NCBI GenBank assembly: GCA_023052935.1 | Contig: CM041292.1 | Span: forward strand, 203,135,799-203,199,798 | Origin: Piezodorus guildinii | Lineage: Eukaryota > Arthropoda > Insecta > Hemiptera > Pentatomidae | DNA: 64,000 bases | Direction of reading: 5' to 3' | Shown here: piece by piece, positions 21,365-33,200 of the stretch | How positions within the stretch are numbered: the stretch's first letter is position 1 | Layout of the letters: each line of letters starts with the position of its first letter | Notes under the pieces: generated by a model | Seen by the model: only the letters and a program-made list of their open reading frames with translations | Told to the model about the DNA's origin: nothing | Databases searched by the model: none | Program-made: the position numbers and the translations under genes

Positions 21365-22439
21365 AATAATAATAATAGGCTTACCGAACCCGAAGGTTCG
21401 ATGCCGATACAACCAAACTTCGCCTGCACAGACTCGTCCAATGTTCACCGGTCAAGCCCAAGCCCCCGAGATCAGCCTTAATGCAATCCTCCCATCGACG
21501 CTTCGGCCTACCTTTCTGACGCCTACCAGTCGGTTCAGCGAATACCAACTTTCTCGAAATCCGTTCCTCACTAAGCCCAAAAACTTTACGCGCCCATTTG
21601 AGTCTCCGCGATGCTATCAACTCAATTATATTCACAGGGTACAAACTCCGAAATTCCGCGTTGTGCAACCTTCTAAACTCCCCAGTGGCCTCATCTCTCT
21701 TCGGACCAAATATTTTACGCAGTACCTTATTCTCGAAAACCTTAAGCCGTTGTTCATCCTTCAAAGTAAGCGGCCACGTTTCACATCCGTAAAGAACCGT
21801 TGGAAGAATAATAGTTTTATAATTTCTAACCTTTAAGTTTTTAGATAGAAGCCGCGAGCTAAGTAATTTAGCAACTGAATAATAACACGCATTTCCCACC
21901 TTTAACCGGGACTTTATTTCTTCCTGGATTTCATTTTTTCTTGTTATCATTGAACCTAAATACTTGAATTTCTCTACGTGTTCAAAAGTATGACCTGAAA
22001 TATTAATATCATCATGAACGCCACCATTTCTGCAACTAATCATATATTTCGTCTTATCGGTATTTAATTCGAGACCTATTTGTTTACCGGTTTTTATTAA
22101 CACACTTGGATTTAGTTGTATCGTTTCCGTGTCTTCACCTAGTAGTACCAAATCATCGGCATACCCCAAAACCGGAATCTTGTCACCCATATTTGAGCCT
22201 TTCTCGGTACACATCACCTTTTCTATAACATATTCTAATGCTATATTAAACAAAACAGGTGAAAGGGAGTCACCCTGTTTCAAACCCGATCGTACCTCAA
22301 ATCTCTCGGAGTAATTATGACCGATTCTAACTTTATGAAATGTTTCCGACAAACACATCTCTACTAGGTTTACTAACTTTTTAGGTATCCCCTGTTTAAT
22401 CATGATGTTATATAGCTTCTGACGGTTTATGGAATCATG
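21365..22439 (-). pseudogene. RTE-A LINE, 5'-truncated but open RT fragment
   Basis: A 1,075-bp insertion bounded by a 12-bp direct repeat CAAAAAAAGTAT (21353-21364 and 22440-22451). The minus-strand frame 22481-21381 is open for 366 codons. From about residue 17 it is retrotransposon: DSINRQKLYNIM, PKKLVNLVEMCLSETFHKVR, SGLKQGDSLSPVLFNIALEY, GYADDLVLLGEDTE (catalytic), LNTDKTKYMIS, LYGCETWPLTLKDEQRL, LRKIFGPKRDEATGEF, GRPKRRWEDC and TGEHWTSLCRRSL. The first ~14 residues come from flanking DNA, so the start is accidental. The endonuclease and the first RT blocks are absent. The (AAT)n tail lies at 21365-21377. An uninterrupted frame implies a recent insertion, but it cannot make an active enzyme. 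Confidence 0.85.
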
Positions 22440-22451
22440 CAAAAAAAGTAT

Positions 22452-22525
22452 GGAGTTTTTAATTTTAAATTTAAAAGCCATGAAAAACCTAATCAGGCCG
22501 TAGCATATGGCGTGAACAAAATGTA
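22452..22525 (-). repeat. Dispersed GCCGCC repeat, copy 2, right remnant
   Basis: Continues copy 2 beyond the RTE-A insertion; CAGGCCGTAGCATATGGCG (22495-22513) is the counterpart of 272-290 in copy 1, including the GTGAACAA flank. Confidence 0.65.
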
Positions 22526-23143
22526 TACAATTAAGTTAGTATTCTTTTGTTCAAATTAGCTGAAACATCTCGATTGATTTAAATTTAGACTTTTATTGTA
22601 GGTTAGGTTGGAAACTTACGAACAAAAATATCAGGGGAATGTGTGGAAAATAAACATGTCACTGATCCCACTACTCTTACAATGATATCTATATTATTTT
22701 GTGACATTTATTTTATTTTATTTTTAACCCCAATTCAGTTTCATGTTTGGGAAAACATTTTCTAAATACTGTATCCAGAAACATTCTATGTATGTTTCTG
22801 TTTATATATTATTATTGTTTTGTACTTATTGTTAAACTCGGGTTGAATTTTATTTTTGCTGTATATCTAGGGAATGAATCTGAACCGTCACCCTCAGCTG
22901 GACTAGGTTGTAAACCTTAGGTATAGAATGGTTGGTGACCTATTGTTCGTGGGGTCGTCCTGTAGGATAAGTCCCCTGCACTTGGGCTGCAAAAGGATCT
23001 GATATTTTAGAAAGATATTCTTATATCTTCATTTTTCTAAAATAAGCCAACACTTCTTAAATAATAATTTGGTGAAATTCCTGCACTTCACTGAAACATC
23101 AAAACTGTTTATATCGTCAGATTTTGAAGAATTTTTTCAGGGC

Positions 23144-23148
<5 letters not shown>
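22526..23148. other. Unassigned
   Basis: AT-rich, with a somewhat GC-richer block at 22880-22995. No family was recognised. Confidence 0.35.

Positions 23149-23176
<28 letters not shown>
23149..23176. repeat. Poly(T) run
   Basis: About 27 T residues immediately next to the hairpin end of HINE-like copy E. Whether it belongs to the element or is slippage at its A/T-run target cannot be told. Confidence 0.9.
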
Positions 23177-23177
<1 letters not shown>

Positions 23178-24076
23178 TTTTTTACTTTCACATACTATAT
23201 ACTGTAAGGGGGAGTATTGCGATCGTGAAAATTTTCGAATTCCAGTTTTCAACGGAAATACACGTTTTAGGGTCCCCTGAGTCCAAATAACTAAGTCCCG
23301 CAAAATGGTCTGTGTGTGTGGTAACTGCCGGGCGGAAACGGTAAGTCCTATGAAACTGAAATTTCATATTTAAGACAGCTATACGCCCGAGACGTGACAA
23401 AACTTTTTTCATCAAAATGAGCTTACCAGAAGAGCCACTTTATACCATGCATTTTGCACCTTTTTTCGATTTTCTCGAAAACGGTTCCGACGATTTTGAT
23501 TAAACTCGCTATATCGATGTAAAAATTTAATGGGCTTTAATATCATGTAGGTTTTATTTGGATAAAAATGGTCTGACAGGGCTAAAATGCCGATATTTTA
23601 AATTTTCTTCTTCTAAAGTACCTTTAATTTTGTAGATTCAATAATAATAACTAGATTATCTTGTTAACGCTGATGAAAAACAGGTAAATATATAAATTGA
23701 ATAAATTCGATACCCAACTAAAGGAGAAAACAGAAAAATACTTTTTTAATGCAATTTTTCGTTTTTGAACATAAGAGCAGTAATATACATGTATGATATA
23801 CCATTGGAAAGCTAAAGATTTTAGAAAAAATATCATCTCATACACAAGATTTTAGAAGTTGATAGAGAGTGATGAGAAGAAGATAAAACTAACTGATTAT
23901 TTTAGATAATAATATAATAGATTTTTTAATGAAACACATGTTTCTATAGAAATTCAATTTGATTAATTCCTTAATAGCTTCACGTATTTTCATCTCTAAC
24001 TGTATTTGAAAATTCTTTCATTGATTTTAAAAATCGAGGTAAGTGAAAGTCGTGTGTTGCCCGCACCAGATTTTTT
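23177..24076 (-). mobile_element. HINE-like family, copy E, near full length
   Basis: About 900 bp, minus orientation. Hairpin end ACATACTATATACTGTAAGG (palindrome partly decayed) at the left; GTGTTGCCCGCACCAGA at the right followed by a T run. Internal order matches copies B, C and I. Confidence 0.8.
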
Positions 24077-24534
24077 TTTTTTTATCTGCTACTATCTAGG
24101 AAAATGGATATTATCTTTAGTCTAAAAATTTAAACAATGGAAAATTTTGAGCAGAAACTGGAAGAATCGTAGTTGAACCTTAGCTTTTTCTTCGGATTGG
24201 ACAGATCACATGTGAGGGAAGGAGATCTATAAATTGTCTCCTAGGAATCAATCGTTATTTCAATAAATAATGTTAATCTAATTATTTATATTCGATTTAT
24301 ATTTCAACATCATTTAGAACTTACAAGCTATTGCAGAGTAAGATGTGTTTAAAAAAAATTATTATGTAGATCTTGGGTTTAAGCGCTATTAATTAATAGT
24401 TATTTCACAAACTTTTTATTTGTGTTTTAATGAAACTTTAATGTTTACAGATGAGTACCAAAGTAAAATACATGGTTCCTAGAAAAAAATCATTGGTTTG
24501 GAGAATACCAAATAAAGAATTTTTTTAGATAGAT
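24077..24534. other. AT-rich stretch, nothing recognised
   Basis: No recognised element. GATA-like repeats begin at 24530. Confidence 0.4.
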
Positions 24535-24799
24535 AAGATAGATAGATAACTGTTTTTTTTTATTTTTTCTTTCAGCATATTACAACAAAAATATATAACA
24601 TATAAAAAAAAAATTAACAGAACTATGGTCTTTTAGACCGTCTAGTCCGGAGCCGACCTGTTTAATTTTATAATTTATATAACAGTAACTATATTCATAT
24701 ACGATACACTACACAATAACAGTAAAATAATCTCACTCACTGATTCAACTATTTCATTATCAGGCTCAAAACAACAAAACAACTACAATAATAATAAAC

Positions 24800-24883
<84 letters not shown>
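24800..24883. repeat. (TA)n microsatellite
   Basis: About 80 bp of nearly pure TA repeat. It lies in the probable 3' UTR side of the adjacent minus-strand LINE fragment. Confidence 0.95.
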
Positions 24884-24886
<3 letters not shown>

Positions 24887-24914
24887 TATTACAATTTTTA
24901 AATATAGTTAAACT

Positions 24915-25310
24915 CTTTTATAGTTTATATCTGTAGTGCCATGCTATTTTACAATATTTATACACAGCCATCCAGTTCTGTCCATTAAGATAGTTTATTA
25001 CTTCATCGGTGTTTAAATAATTCTTTCCGAAACACCTTATTCTAATTTCAGATAAAATGGGACATATGGCGAGGAAATGAAAGGTATTTTCTACTTCTTT
25101 TCTATTACAAAGCGAACACATCACATTGTTATTTGACCAAAATCTATTATAGTTGAGGTATACCAATTCACATCTAACTTTAAATATCCATTTCGCCCCA
25201 TTAAAACTTAATTTGGTATCAAACAAATATTGCGTCCCATTATCATGATCTAAGTTTTTATATATAAACATTTTCTCTGAGACTATAGCCCTTTGTAAAA
25301 ATTTTGATCT
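24915..25310 (-). pseudogene. LINE C-terminal zinc-finger-like fragment
   Basis: The minus-strand frame (start Met at 25271, but open further upstream to about 25305 with QRAIVSEK) encodes KWIFKVRCELVYLNYNRFW, then CSLCNRKEVENTFHFLAICP, a C-x2-C-x8-H-x5-C arrangement typical of the extreme C-terminus of many LINE ORF2 proteins, then LSEIRIRCFG. There is no RT core. It is not the same family as RTE-A or Jockey-A. Clade undetermined. Confidence 0.65.
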
Positions 25311-26450
25311 GTAAATACCTATCAGTGATTGTCTAAATTGTTGTAAGATTAGAGCCCAGTTATATTTGAAATAAAGAATTTATTATGTCATTAGCATTCA
25401 GTGATGGTTAAATCTGTTTTTCTTTGTAAGAGTTTGCTAGGCTTGTTTTCCTGGACATAATTATTGATGGATTTCTTTAGTTTTTCGGTATATTATATTT
25501 TTTTAAGTATTGCAAACGTTCAGCCAATTATCTTATTGGATTGCCTGCTGAAAGTAATTTATATTATTAATCGGATATTTTTAAACACATCATACTCTTC
25601 GGTTAGTGATTTATTTATTTGTTACTGTACTTCTAAACCATTAAGATGAATTATTGAAGCTTTAAACCATGGCATCCCTTATAGGTTAACTTCAGAAATA
25701 ATATGCAGTTTAACATTACAGTGCAACCGATGATGTCATATTCTTAACAAACGGTTGTTGCTAAGGGGAGCCGGTCAAGACCATACCGCCACGTTTATCC
25801 CCGTGCCTGGTGAAAGGTCAGGAACCCATTTAGTAAAACCTTTTCTGTCAGTGGAGTAAGAAAGAATATAGAATGGATAAGAACAGTTCTTGCATTTAAA
25901 AATTTTGTTTTAGTATGTAAAGATTAATGTGCAAGCATTTTGTTGTTTTTCTTTCGAGGGAGTTTTTTTATATGTAAAAAAAAAAATTACAAATTAGAAA
26001 AAAAAAGGTTATTAATAATAAAAAAAATTAATATTGTAATTATTTAAAAAAAAATATTTCTGATGAAATTATAGCATTCATTATATTTTTATTTTAGATT
26101 TAAATTTTTATTTTTCAATATTTTTTACAAACGGCCACATGCCTCAAACTTTATATATATGTGGTAATTGCACCAATTACATGTTACAGTAGGGGTTAGT
26201 GGTAATTGTAGCCTATGTTACTTTTGAACAGAAGGAAAAATCTGAAAACAAAAACACCCCAAAAAAAAAAAAAAAAAAGAATTAATGCAAAAACAAAATA
26301 ATTACATAAAAACAAAATAATTACAGTTAAAAAAAAAGCAAAGTAAAACAAAACATATAGTAAAAAAAACATAACTAAGTGGAAACGAAACAATACAAAT
26401 AACAATAATTTGGTTATATGCTAATATATTATTTATTTTTTACATTTTAA
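25311..26450. other. AT-rich stretch, nothing recognised
   Basis: Over 1.1 kb without a recognised element. A moderately GC-richer patch at 25740-25860 might be a repeat remnant. Frames here are hydrophobic low-complexity artefacts of T-rich DNA. Confidence 0.4.
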
Positions 26451-26451
26451 G

Positions 26452-27135
26452 ATTAGTCTCTATACAGCTGATATCCCAACCCATCCAAACACTTTCCTTT
26501 CTACCTATGCTGATGACACGTATGTACTATCAGTAGATAATGATCCTGTTACAGCCTCCCACACTCTTCAATCCCACATCCGAGACCTTGAAGTATGGTG
26601 CCAGAAATGGAGGATTAAAATTAATTCTAACAAGTCCCACCATATAACCTTTACCCTTCGTCGTAAACCAATGACATCCTGTCCTACAGTATCCTTTAAC
26701 GACACTCCGCTAGCCCCTGTTGAACAGATTCGATATCTAGGACTCCACCTTGATAAACGCTTAACTTGGAATCCCCATACAAGACTGAAACGACAAGAAA
26801 CTGCCCGACGTTTTCGACTACTTCAACACTTACTGGACAAACGCTCCAACCTTCCTCTTTATTATAGAAGACTTATTTATATGACCATTATCAGACCGAT
26901 ATGGACTTACGGAGTAGAGCTATGGGGCTCTACTAAACCATCGAACTCATCTCGTATCCAATCCTTACAATCCAAAATCCTTCGTAAAATCCTCAATGCT
27001 CCTTATTTCGTCACAAACAAACTCATCCATAAAGACCTTAATATTCCATATGTCGCTGACTTAGCCCGAACCAGGTACCGTTCCTTCCATGACAAACTCC
27101 ATTCCCACTACAATCCTTTAGTTTCAATCCTTTAG
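26452..27135 (+). pseudogene. Jockey-A LINE RT fragment with intact YADD
   Basis: The best-preserved Jockey-A copy: one open frame of about 227 codons, entered without a start codon at the 5' truncation. It contains the catalytic TYADDTYVLSVD (YADD at 26506-26517), WCQKWRIKINSNKSHHITF, VEQIRYLGLHLDKRLTWNP, IIRPIWTYGVELWGSTKPS, LRKILNAPYFVTNKLIHKDL and HSHYNPLVSIL. It ends at a TAG at 27133-27135 where homology also stops, so the C-terminus, 3' UTR and tail are missing. Fingers and most of the palm are absent, so it is not an active RT. Confidence 0.85.
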
Positions 27136-27560
27136 TAACTCCAGATTGGGGCAGCCTAGGTCAGTATGGGACGAATGACGGTTTTGTAGAGAATCAGTTT
27201 GTTTTTTAATGATAGTTTTGAGTACCTATTGAAGTATTGGTATAGCATTCATAACCAACCCAATATATGTAGTTGGGTAGCACTACTTTATAAATAAAGT
27301 ATTTTCTCTCTAGTGTTCCGAAACCTGAGTTGAGATGTGCAATTTATGTTACAATCGTTTAAGCTCTACCTAGGCATATTTATATTTCGTTTCAATAGTT
27401 AAATATTGAACTTAAAATATATTTCCTGTGTTTTTATCATATTTTACATTTTTTTTTTTTTTTTATACAAGTGTCAAATCCAATTATAAATTGAAAAACT
27501 GACAATAATTTGGGTAGATCGTCCATGTTCGGACTTTAATAACAAAGGAAGGATCTTGTT
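27136..27560. other. Unassigned
   Basis: No recognised family; a T run lies at 27449-27464. Confidence 0.35.
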
Positions 27561-27658
27561 ATTAGAAATAGAACTATTTCTTTTATAAAAATATTCTTAT
27601 AATTTTTATATTAGAAATAGAACTATTTCTTTTATAAAAATATTCTTATAATTTTTTG
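27561..27658. repeat. Two-copy tandem duplication, 49-bp period
   Basis: The ATTAGAAATAGAACTATTTC segment and its following 29 bases occur twice in direct succession (starts 27561 and 27610) with almost no difference. Confidence 0.85.
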
Positions 27659-27952
27659 AGGAATTTGTACTAAATCGTGCCGAAAATAAAGTGATAAAAT
27701 TCTCTCTATTCACCCAACTTCAACCAAAGCTTTGATACTTAATGAATCAGCTAAATTATAATATAATGTTTTTTTGTTTTTTTTTATTTATTTTTTTTTT
27801 TGTCCATAATCAACAATTGAACTGTTGATTTTGAGAGTAGCCTAACACTATTCATTCTTAGTTAAGATATTTATTATTAATAATCTCCCAACGTAGAGAT
27901 AAAGGTAATTTTAGTTAATTAGTATTTATCAAGTTACCCTCAGTTTGTGGAC

Positions 27953-28343
27953 AATTGAGACGTTGATTTCCAAAAGGTACTATATCCATTCTGGGGAATT
28001 TTACAGGAAGCGCGAAAATCTCTCATTACTATATTATTAAACCAGCTAATTTGATTCTTTTCGCATTAAAATCTAGAATTATTTCTTTACTATATTAATA
28101 AAACCATATTAAAGTTATGATATGAAATGTTCTCTTATGATTTAGAATGAAACTAAATGTGTTATAAGAATCTTTAGAAATTAATAGCATTTCTAAATCA
28201 CGCTATTAAAGGATATGAGTGTTCATTAGATACAATCAAATTTAAGATTTAGATAGAACTAAATGAGGAGAATATAAATATGTAAAAAAATCAATTTCGT
28301 AAAAAATGTCCTTTAGTACAATTTGGAAATCAACGTCTCAATT
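27953..28343. mobile_element. Candidate MITE, 22-bp perfect inverted ends
   Basis: 27953-27974 and 28322-28343 are perfect 22-bp reverse complements (AATTGAGACGTTGATTTCC core), with weaker complementarity inward (GGTAC). The 391-bp interior is AT-rich and non-coding. No clear short target duplication was seen, so a DNA-transposon origin is only a suggestion. A diverged piece of the same word (CAATTGAACTGTTGATTTT) lies at 27813. Confidence 0.5.
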
Positions 28344-28979
28344 CATGAAGATTAATAATAAGCACGTTTAATTATTTTAGATAAACAAAAATTAATTTAA
28401 AAGAATAACTCAATTTAAATATTAAAGGATTAAAGTCACTTTCAAAATAAACGGCTCAATTTTTACATCAATATACGAATTAAAATATTTATATTCTTGC
28501 AATAACAGATTATTGAAAATATTAAGCAAAATAAATGGAAAATAAATAAATATTTCTAATTAAAAATAAATATTTCAGCCCAATTGCTGTTAACTGTATA
28601 CATGTATTTGAGAATAAATATAAATTTAGTTAAAGCGGTCTTATGGTTACAATCCATATTATAAATTTCTCAACAAAAAAATGCAACCTAATATAATCAT
28701 AACAACAAATAGACAATGATATCCTATCAGCAGTTTTCCGTTCTAAATATAAATGAATGAAAAAAAAAAAAAAAAGTACGAGATTGTATTACTAATTATT
28801 CAGCGATGTTCAAAGGGAAAACAAAACGCAGCGTTTTCTATCAATAAGACGTCTGGGTTCTGATGAATAACCCGGATATACCATTGCTTTGGTAGAGTAC
28901 AATATAATTCATTAGCTACATTAATGTTATAATTGATAATAACTAATTTATTTATAACAATTATATAATCAATGTAATG
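28344..28979. other. AT-rich stretch, nothing recognised
   Basis: No recognised element or credible coding frame; an A run at 28760-28775. Confidence 0.4.
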
Positions 28980-29075
28980 GGAGCAGCGTTCTCTAGTGAG
29001 CACTAGTCTACTATTCTCTGGGTCCTGGGTTCACATTCCGGCAGTGGCAAAGTATTATTTATTCTGTTAATTTAG
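28980..29075 (+). repeat. Possible tRNA-derived SINE head
   Basis: CTAGTGAGCACTAGTC resembles a tRNA D-arm region, and CTGGGTTCACATTCCGG resembles a B box. Only one copy was seen, with no defined body. It ends where the Jockey-A copy begins. Confidence 0.35.
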
Positions 29076-29084
29076 CGACATCAT

Positions 29085-29212
29085 TCGTCGTAAGCCTATG
29101 ACATCCTGCCCTACAGTATCCTTCAATAATACTCCTCTTGTCCCGGTCGAACAGATCCGATATCTAGGAGTCCTTCTGGACAGATCTCTTACTTGAAATC
29201 CTTACACAAGAC
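29085..29212 (+). mobile_element. Jockey-A LINE, left part of interrupted copy
   Basis: Encodes the RRKPMTSCPTVSFNNTPLV, IRYLGVLLDRSLT region, with a TGA replacing the expected Trp codon near 29194. It is interrupted at ACACAAGAC (29204-29212) by the minus-strand Jockey-A insertion and resumes at 30253. Confidence 0.8.
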
Positions 29213-30252
29213 TTTTTTTTTTTTTTCTTTTAAATATATTTTTATTTAAATTTACAACTGTACAAAAAATACATCAAGTAAATATGCTGAAATGTTATAA
29301 CAATGAAATAAACATGAAGAGAAACTGCCCATTGGCAGCGCTCTTTGGTAGTGAGTCTAAACAAGAAGGTCTCGAGGCCAATCTTTTCAGACGCCTCGGA
29401 GGATTATCAGGAATGGAAGAGGAAAGCAAGGATTGAAACTAATGGATAAGAGTGGGGGTGGAGTTGTTTCATAGGGAAGGAAGCCAATCAAGTTACATTG
29501 TGGATGATTTATTCGTGACAAAATAAGGAGCGTTAAGGATTTTGCGAGATTTTGGATTGTAAGGATTGGATACGGGTGAGTTTGATGGCTTTAAGCTATG
29601 TAGCTTATGGTCATGTAATGGTCTTAGTCATTAGTGAAAGGTTACAGCGTCTAGTAAGTGTGTGATGGTCATGTAAATGAGTCTTTAGTAATTAAGTGAA
29701 AGGTTACAGCGTCTAGTAAGTAGCCGAAATCGTCGTGCAGTTTCTTGTCTTCTTCAGTCTTATATCCTGTAAGTCGTTTGTCAAGCAGGAGTCCTAAATA
29801 TCGATCTGTTCAACCGGGACAAGCGGAATATCATTAAAGGACTCTGTAGGGATGGATGTCATAGGTTTTCGACGAAGGGTAAAGGTAATTTGTTAGGATT
29901 TATTAGAATTAAATTTTAATTCTCCAATTACTGAACACCATACCTCAAGGTCTCTGATGTGGGGATTGGAGAGTTTGAGAGGCAATATGTAGGATCATTA
30001 TTAACCGATAACACTTAAGTGTCATCGGCATAGGTAGAAAGAATGTTTAGGATGGGTTGGGATATCAGCTGTATAGACTGTGTAAAGAATGGGTCCTAGG
30101 ATACTGCCTTGAGGAACCCCAGCAGACTGGGTGAAAAGAGATGAATAGGAACTATTGTGGTTTATTTTGAAGGATCTGTCAGAGAGGTAGGACTGGATGA
30201 TTAGGAAGTATGTAGGAGGAAGGAATTAACGAAGTTTGTACAACAGTCCCGC
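29213..30252 (-). pseudogene. Jockey-A LINE nested in another Jockey-A, with TSD
   Basis: A 1,040-bp minus-strand insertion with its poly(A) tail at the left (T run 29213-29226) and a perfect 9-bp direct repeat ACACAAGAC (29204-29212, 30253-30261). It extends further 5' than the other copies: on the minus strand the palm upstream of the catalytic motif is present (QSAGVPQGSILGPILYT, about 30125-30075), the TYADDT equivalent is decayed by single-base changes, then the thumb region. Many frameshifts, including a local duplication of the GTGAAAGGTTACAGCGTC segment (29635 and 29697). Inactive. Confidence 0.8.
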
Positions 30253-30690
30253 ACACAAGACTTAAACGACAAGAAACTGCCCGACGTTATCGACTACTTC
30301 AACACTTACTGAACAAACCTCCACTTAACTTCAAAAGACTCATGTACATGACTATCATAAGAACGATATGAACTCACGGAGTAGAGCTTTGGGGCTCAAC
30401 TAAACCATCAAATCCTTGCAATCCAAAATCCTCAATGCTCCTTATTTTGTCACGAATCAATTCACCCATAGAGAAATAAATGTTCCCTATTTTGCTGACT
30501 TGTTCCGAACCAGGTACTTAAAAGAAGATGACCTCGAGACCTTCTGGTTTAGCATAGTTTATGGTAGCATACCAATGGGTAATATCTCTACCTGCGAATC
30601 ATGACATTATAATCTTGTATCATATTTACTTGATGTATTTTATTGTACAGTGGTAAATATCAATAAATATATATTTTTTTTTTAATTTTA
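30253..30690 (+). mobile_element. Jockey-A LINE, right part of interrupted copy
   Basis: Resumes at THKTKTRLKRQETARRYRLL-coding sequence and runs through TYGVELWGSTKPS to the GGGTAATATCTCTAC 3' UTR and an AATAAATATA end near 30670. A ~30-bp deletion removes the KILRK segment and a further ~130-bp deletion removes most of the C-terminal region. Confidence 0.75.
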
Positions 30691-30930
30691 GCCAGAGGGC
30701 GACCCTAGGATATGGAAGCCCTCCTTGGGCCAACCCAGTCTGTACCTCTATAAAGTAGATACCCAAATCGGGTGAAAAAACAAGGCGACTGAGCGTGATC
30801 AAGGCCTAATCACCCATTGAACAGACTTGGCTAGAACAGACGAATCTCTATATGTACTGAGCCCTAGACCCTTATAGTGGTAAACTATGGTACACTACCC
30901 TTCATAGTGGTACAGTTTTTTTTTTTTTTT
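30691..30930. repeat. Unclassified complex repeat-like block
   Basis: GC-richer sequence (CCAGAGGGCGACCC and onward) with motifs loosely shared with 5360-5400 (CTCTATAAAGT, GATACCC). Ends in a T run at 30917-30932. Could be a SINE body on the minus strand; not resolved. Confidence 0.3.
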
Positions 30931-31189
30931 TATATATAACCAATTAATTTTTATGTAAATACATTTTAAAAAAAAGAGTTATATCAAAATAAATGTAATG
31001 GTGATAACTAAAGTATTCTATTTCGTGCAATGGATGTACTAATGCTTCATAACATTCTGTTGAGGCAAAGAACTCGACCACTGACGGGTTGGATCGTGAA
31101 GAGCGACGGATGAGTGTAATAAAAACCTTTTTATTTGTTTACAGAGTTTCGTGAATTATTACATTACACAGTATGCCAAAAAAGAAAAG

Positions 31190-31625
31190 AATAACAATAT
31201 AATCTTGTTATCAACAATAAAAAACAGATAAATATATAAGTTGAACGATTCGATATCCAACTAAAGGAGATAACTGCAAACAATTTTTTTTAATGCAGTT
31301 TTTCGTTTTTGAACATAAGAACAGTAATATAGATGTGTAATATACCGTTGGAAAGCTAAAGATTTTAGAAAAATATTATCTTATACACAAACATGTAAAA
31401 AATAGTAAAAAGTGAAGAAAATCGGACAAAACGAACTGATTATTATTTCAGATACTAATATAATAGATTTTTCAATAAAACATGTTTCTATAAAAATTAA
31501 ATTTAATTAATTCTTTATTAGTTTCACTAATTTTTTCTTTAACTGTATTTGAAAATTCTTTAATCGATTTTAAGAACGGCGGTAAGTGAAAGTCGAGTGT
31601 TGCCCGCACCAGATTTTTTTTCTCA
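31190..31625 (-). mobile_element. HINE-like fragment F
   Basis: The right ~435 bp of the family (CAATAAAAAACAGATAAATATA to GTGTTGCCCGCACCAGA), diverged. The hairpin half is missing. Confidence 0.7.
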
Positions 31626-31722
31626 ATAGAAACATGTGTTTTATTAAATAATCTACTATAATTTTATCAACAACAATCAGTTAAGTTTTATCGGCTTTTC
31701 ACCACTCTCCATTAGCCTTACA
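31626..31722 (+). mobile_element. HINE-like fragment, opposite orientation
   Basis: ATAGAAACATGTGTTTTATT through TTTTATCGGCTTTTCACC matches the family in plus orientation, immediately adjoining fragment F head to head. Confidence 0.6.
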
Positions 31723-31844
31723 TTACACAGTAAAAAATAAAATTAAGTGAGGGAAGAAATTAATAAACGAACAATACATAGAATTATATTTAGCTCTGAA
31801 CTATACCATTTTAAAGTATTGCTTAATTATCTTAGCTTTTGTAA

Positions 31845-32080
31845 TGTCACTTTATGCTACTGTTGCTAATCAGACGATGCTATAGCGGGAGTCCTCAATT
31901 TTAACAATCCAAGTTTAATTAGGATAGGGATCTTTAGCGAGTACCAGACATCGCATAGGCTCAGGGGATGTCATATCTGAAGGTCGGCACAACCAAGAGT
32001 ACTAAGGCTATCAGCTTGAATCAGCGACTTTGGGCCTAGAAAAATGCTATGCTAGCCAATACACCACAGGTGACCCACGG
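31845..32080 (-). mobile_element. SINE-1 copy, diverged
   Basis: Minus strand: GGGTCACCTGTGGTGTATTGG head, weak B box, then the ACTCGCTAAAGATCCCTATCC, GGAC-TCCCGCTATAGC and AAAGTGAC tail segments. Internal deletions. Confidence 0.65.
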
Positions 32081-32649
32081 AAAGGGATATATTTATTTTA
32101 GAGTCAAAATAATTCATGGAAACTTTGATGGGCCATATACATTTACATGTAAATCTACCCCTTGAACGGGTAATAGCTTGCCTATTGGAGGCGGGAAGAT
32201 GTATTTCCAATTTAAACTGCACCTACTCAACAAAGTGATACTCGACCCACAATTAATTGAGGATAGAATGTAATAGATGAGCCCGCCATTGCCGACCCTA
32301 AATAAGGTAGTGCAGTTGAATGCTATCTCCTAGCACCGATATCAATTAACGAACGCTACTCCCAACCACCGAGCAACTGTTGTTAAGGATTTTGGTAAAT
32401 TATGTCAGTTTCTATTATTGTTTACATTTCACTTTAGCCTAAATCGTATCCATTAACTTCAGACTATTTCCAGCATTCACTTCCTCAAATGAGAAATACC
32501 AGCAATCAATAATGAACTAGTAGAAACAATCTACTAACAAATTAAATAAATAGAAAAACATCGATCCTAACGAAATTCAGTTGAAGAATTTCAGGATCTC
32601 AATTATTCTATTAGGTAGGTTCACCAAGTCAATTTCTAGAAAACTAGAT
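32081..32649. other. Unassigned
   Basis: A moderately complex block (32130-32350) with no recognised relatives, then AT-rich DNA. Confidence 0.3.
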
Positions 32650-33200
32650 AATATTAATCATAGACTAACCGAAATGTTGCCTACACAGCTTGGTCCAAGC
32701 CCAAGTCCCCGTGATCAGACATAACAAAATCCACCCGCTAACGCCTCGGCCCACCTTTGGACGCCTACCAGCAGGTAGGTTCAGCTCATATGAACTTTTT
32801 CGGAAATCCTTCTTCACTGGGCCAAATAACTAAGCACACCCACGTCAACTCAATTATACTGACAGGGTACAAGCTCCGCAATTCCGCGTTGTGTAACCTT
32901 CTAAATTCCCCATTGGCCTCATCCCTTTTTGGACCAAATATTACACGTAGTACCTCACAAGTACTGGAAAACCGTAAGGTTTTGTTCACCTCAAAGTAAG
33001 CGACCACATTTCAAGTCCATCTAGAACCGTCGGAACAATAAAGTTTTATAAATTCTAACATTAAAAATTTCAAATAATGTGCAAATGAATAATAAAACGC
33101 ATTTCCGGCCTATAAATAGGACTTTATTTCCTCCTGAATTTCGTTTTTTCTATTTATCAAAGATCCTAAATACCTAAATATGATCCAGATGTTCGAACAT
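32650..33200 (-). pseudogene. RTE-A LINE 3' fragment, degraded
   Basis: Minus strand keeps recognisable pieces of the C-terminal region: LYGLEMWSLTLR-like, FGPKRDEANGEFRRLHNAELRSLYPVS (part of the 33007-32786 frame), the GRRPKVGRGVSG-like segment and the end near 32660. Numerous indels; the RT core is absent. Inactive. Confidence 0.7.

Noticed and set aside
21342..21836. 164-codon plus-strand frame
   Set aside because: It is the antisense shadow of the RTE-A reverse transcriptase on the minus strand.
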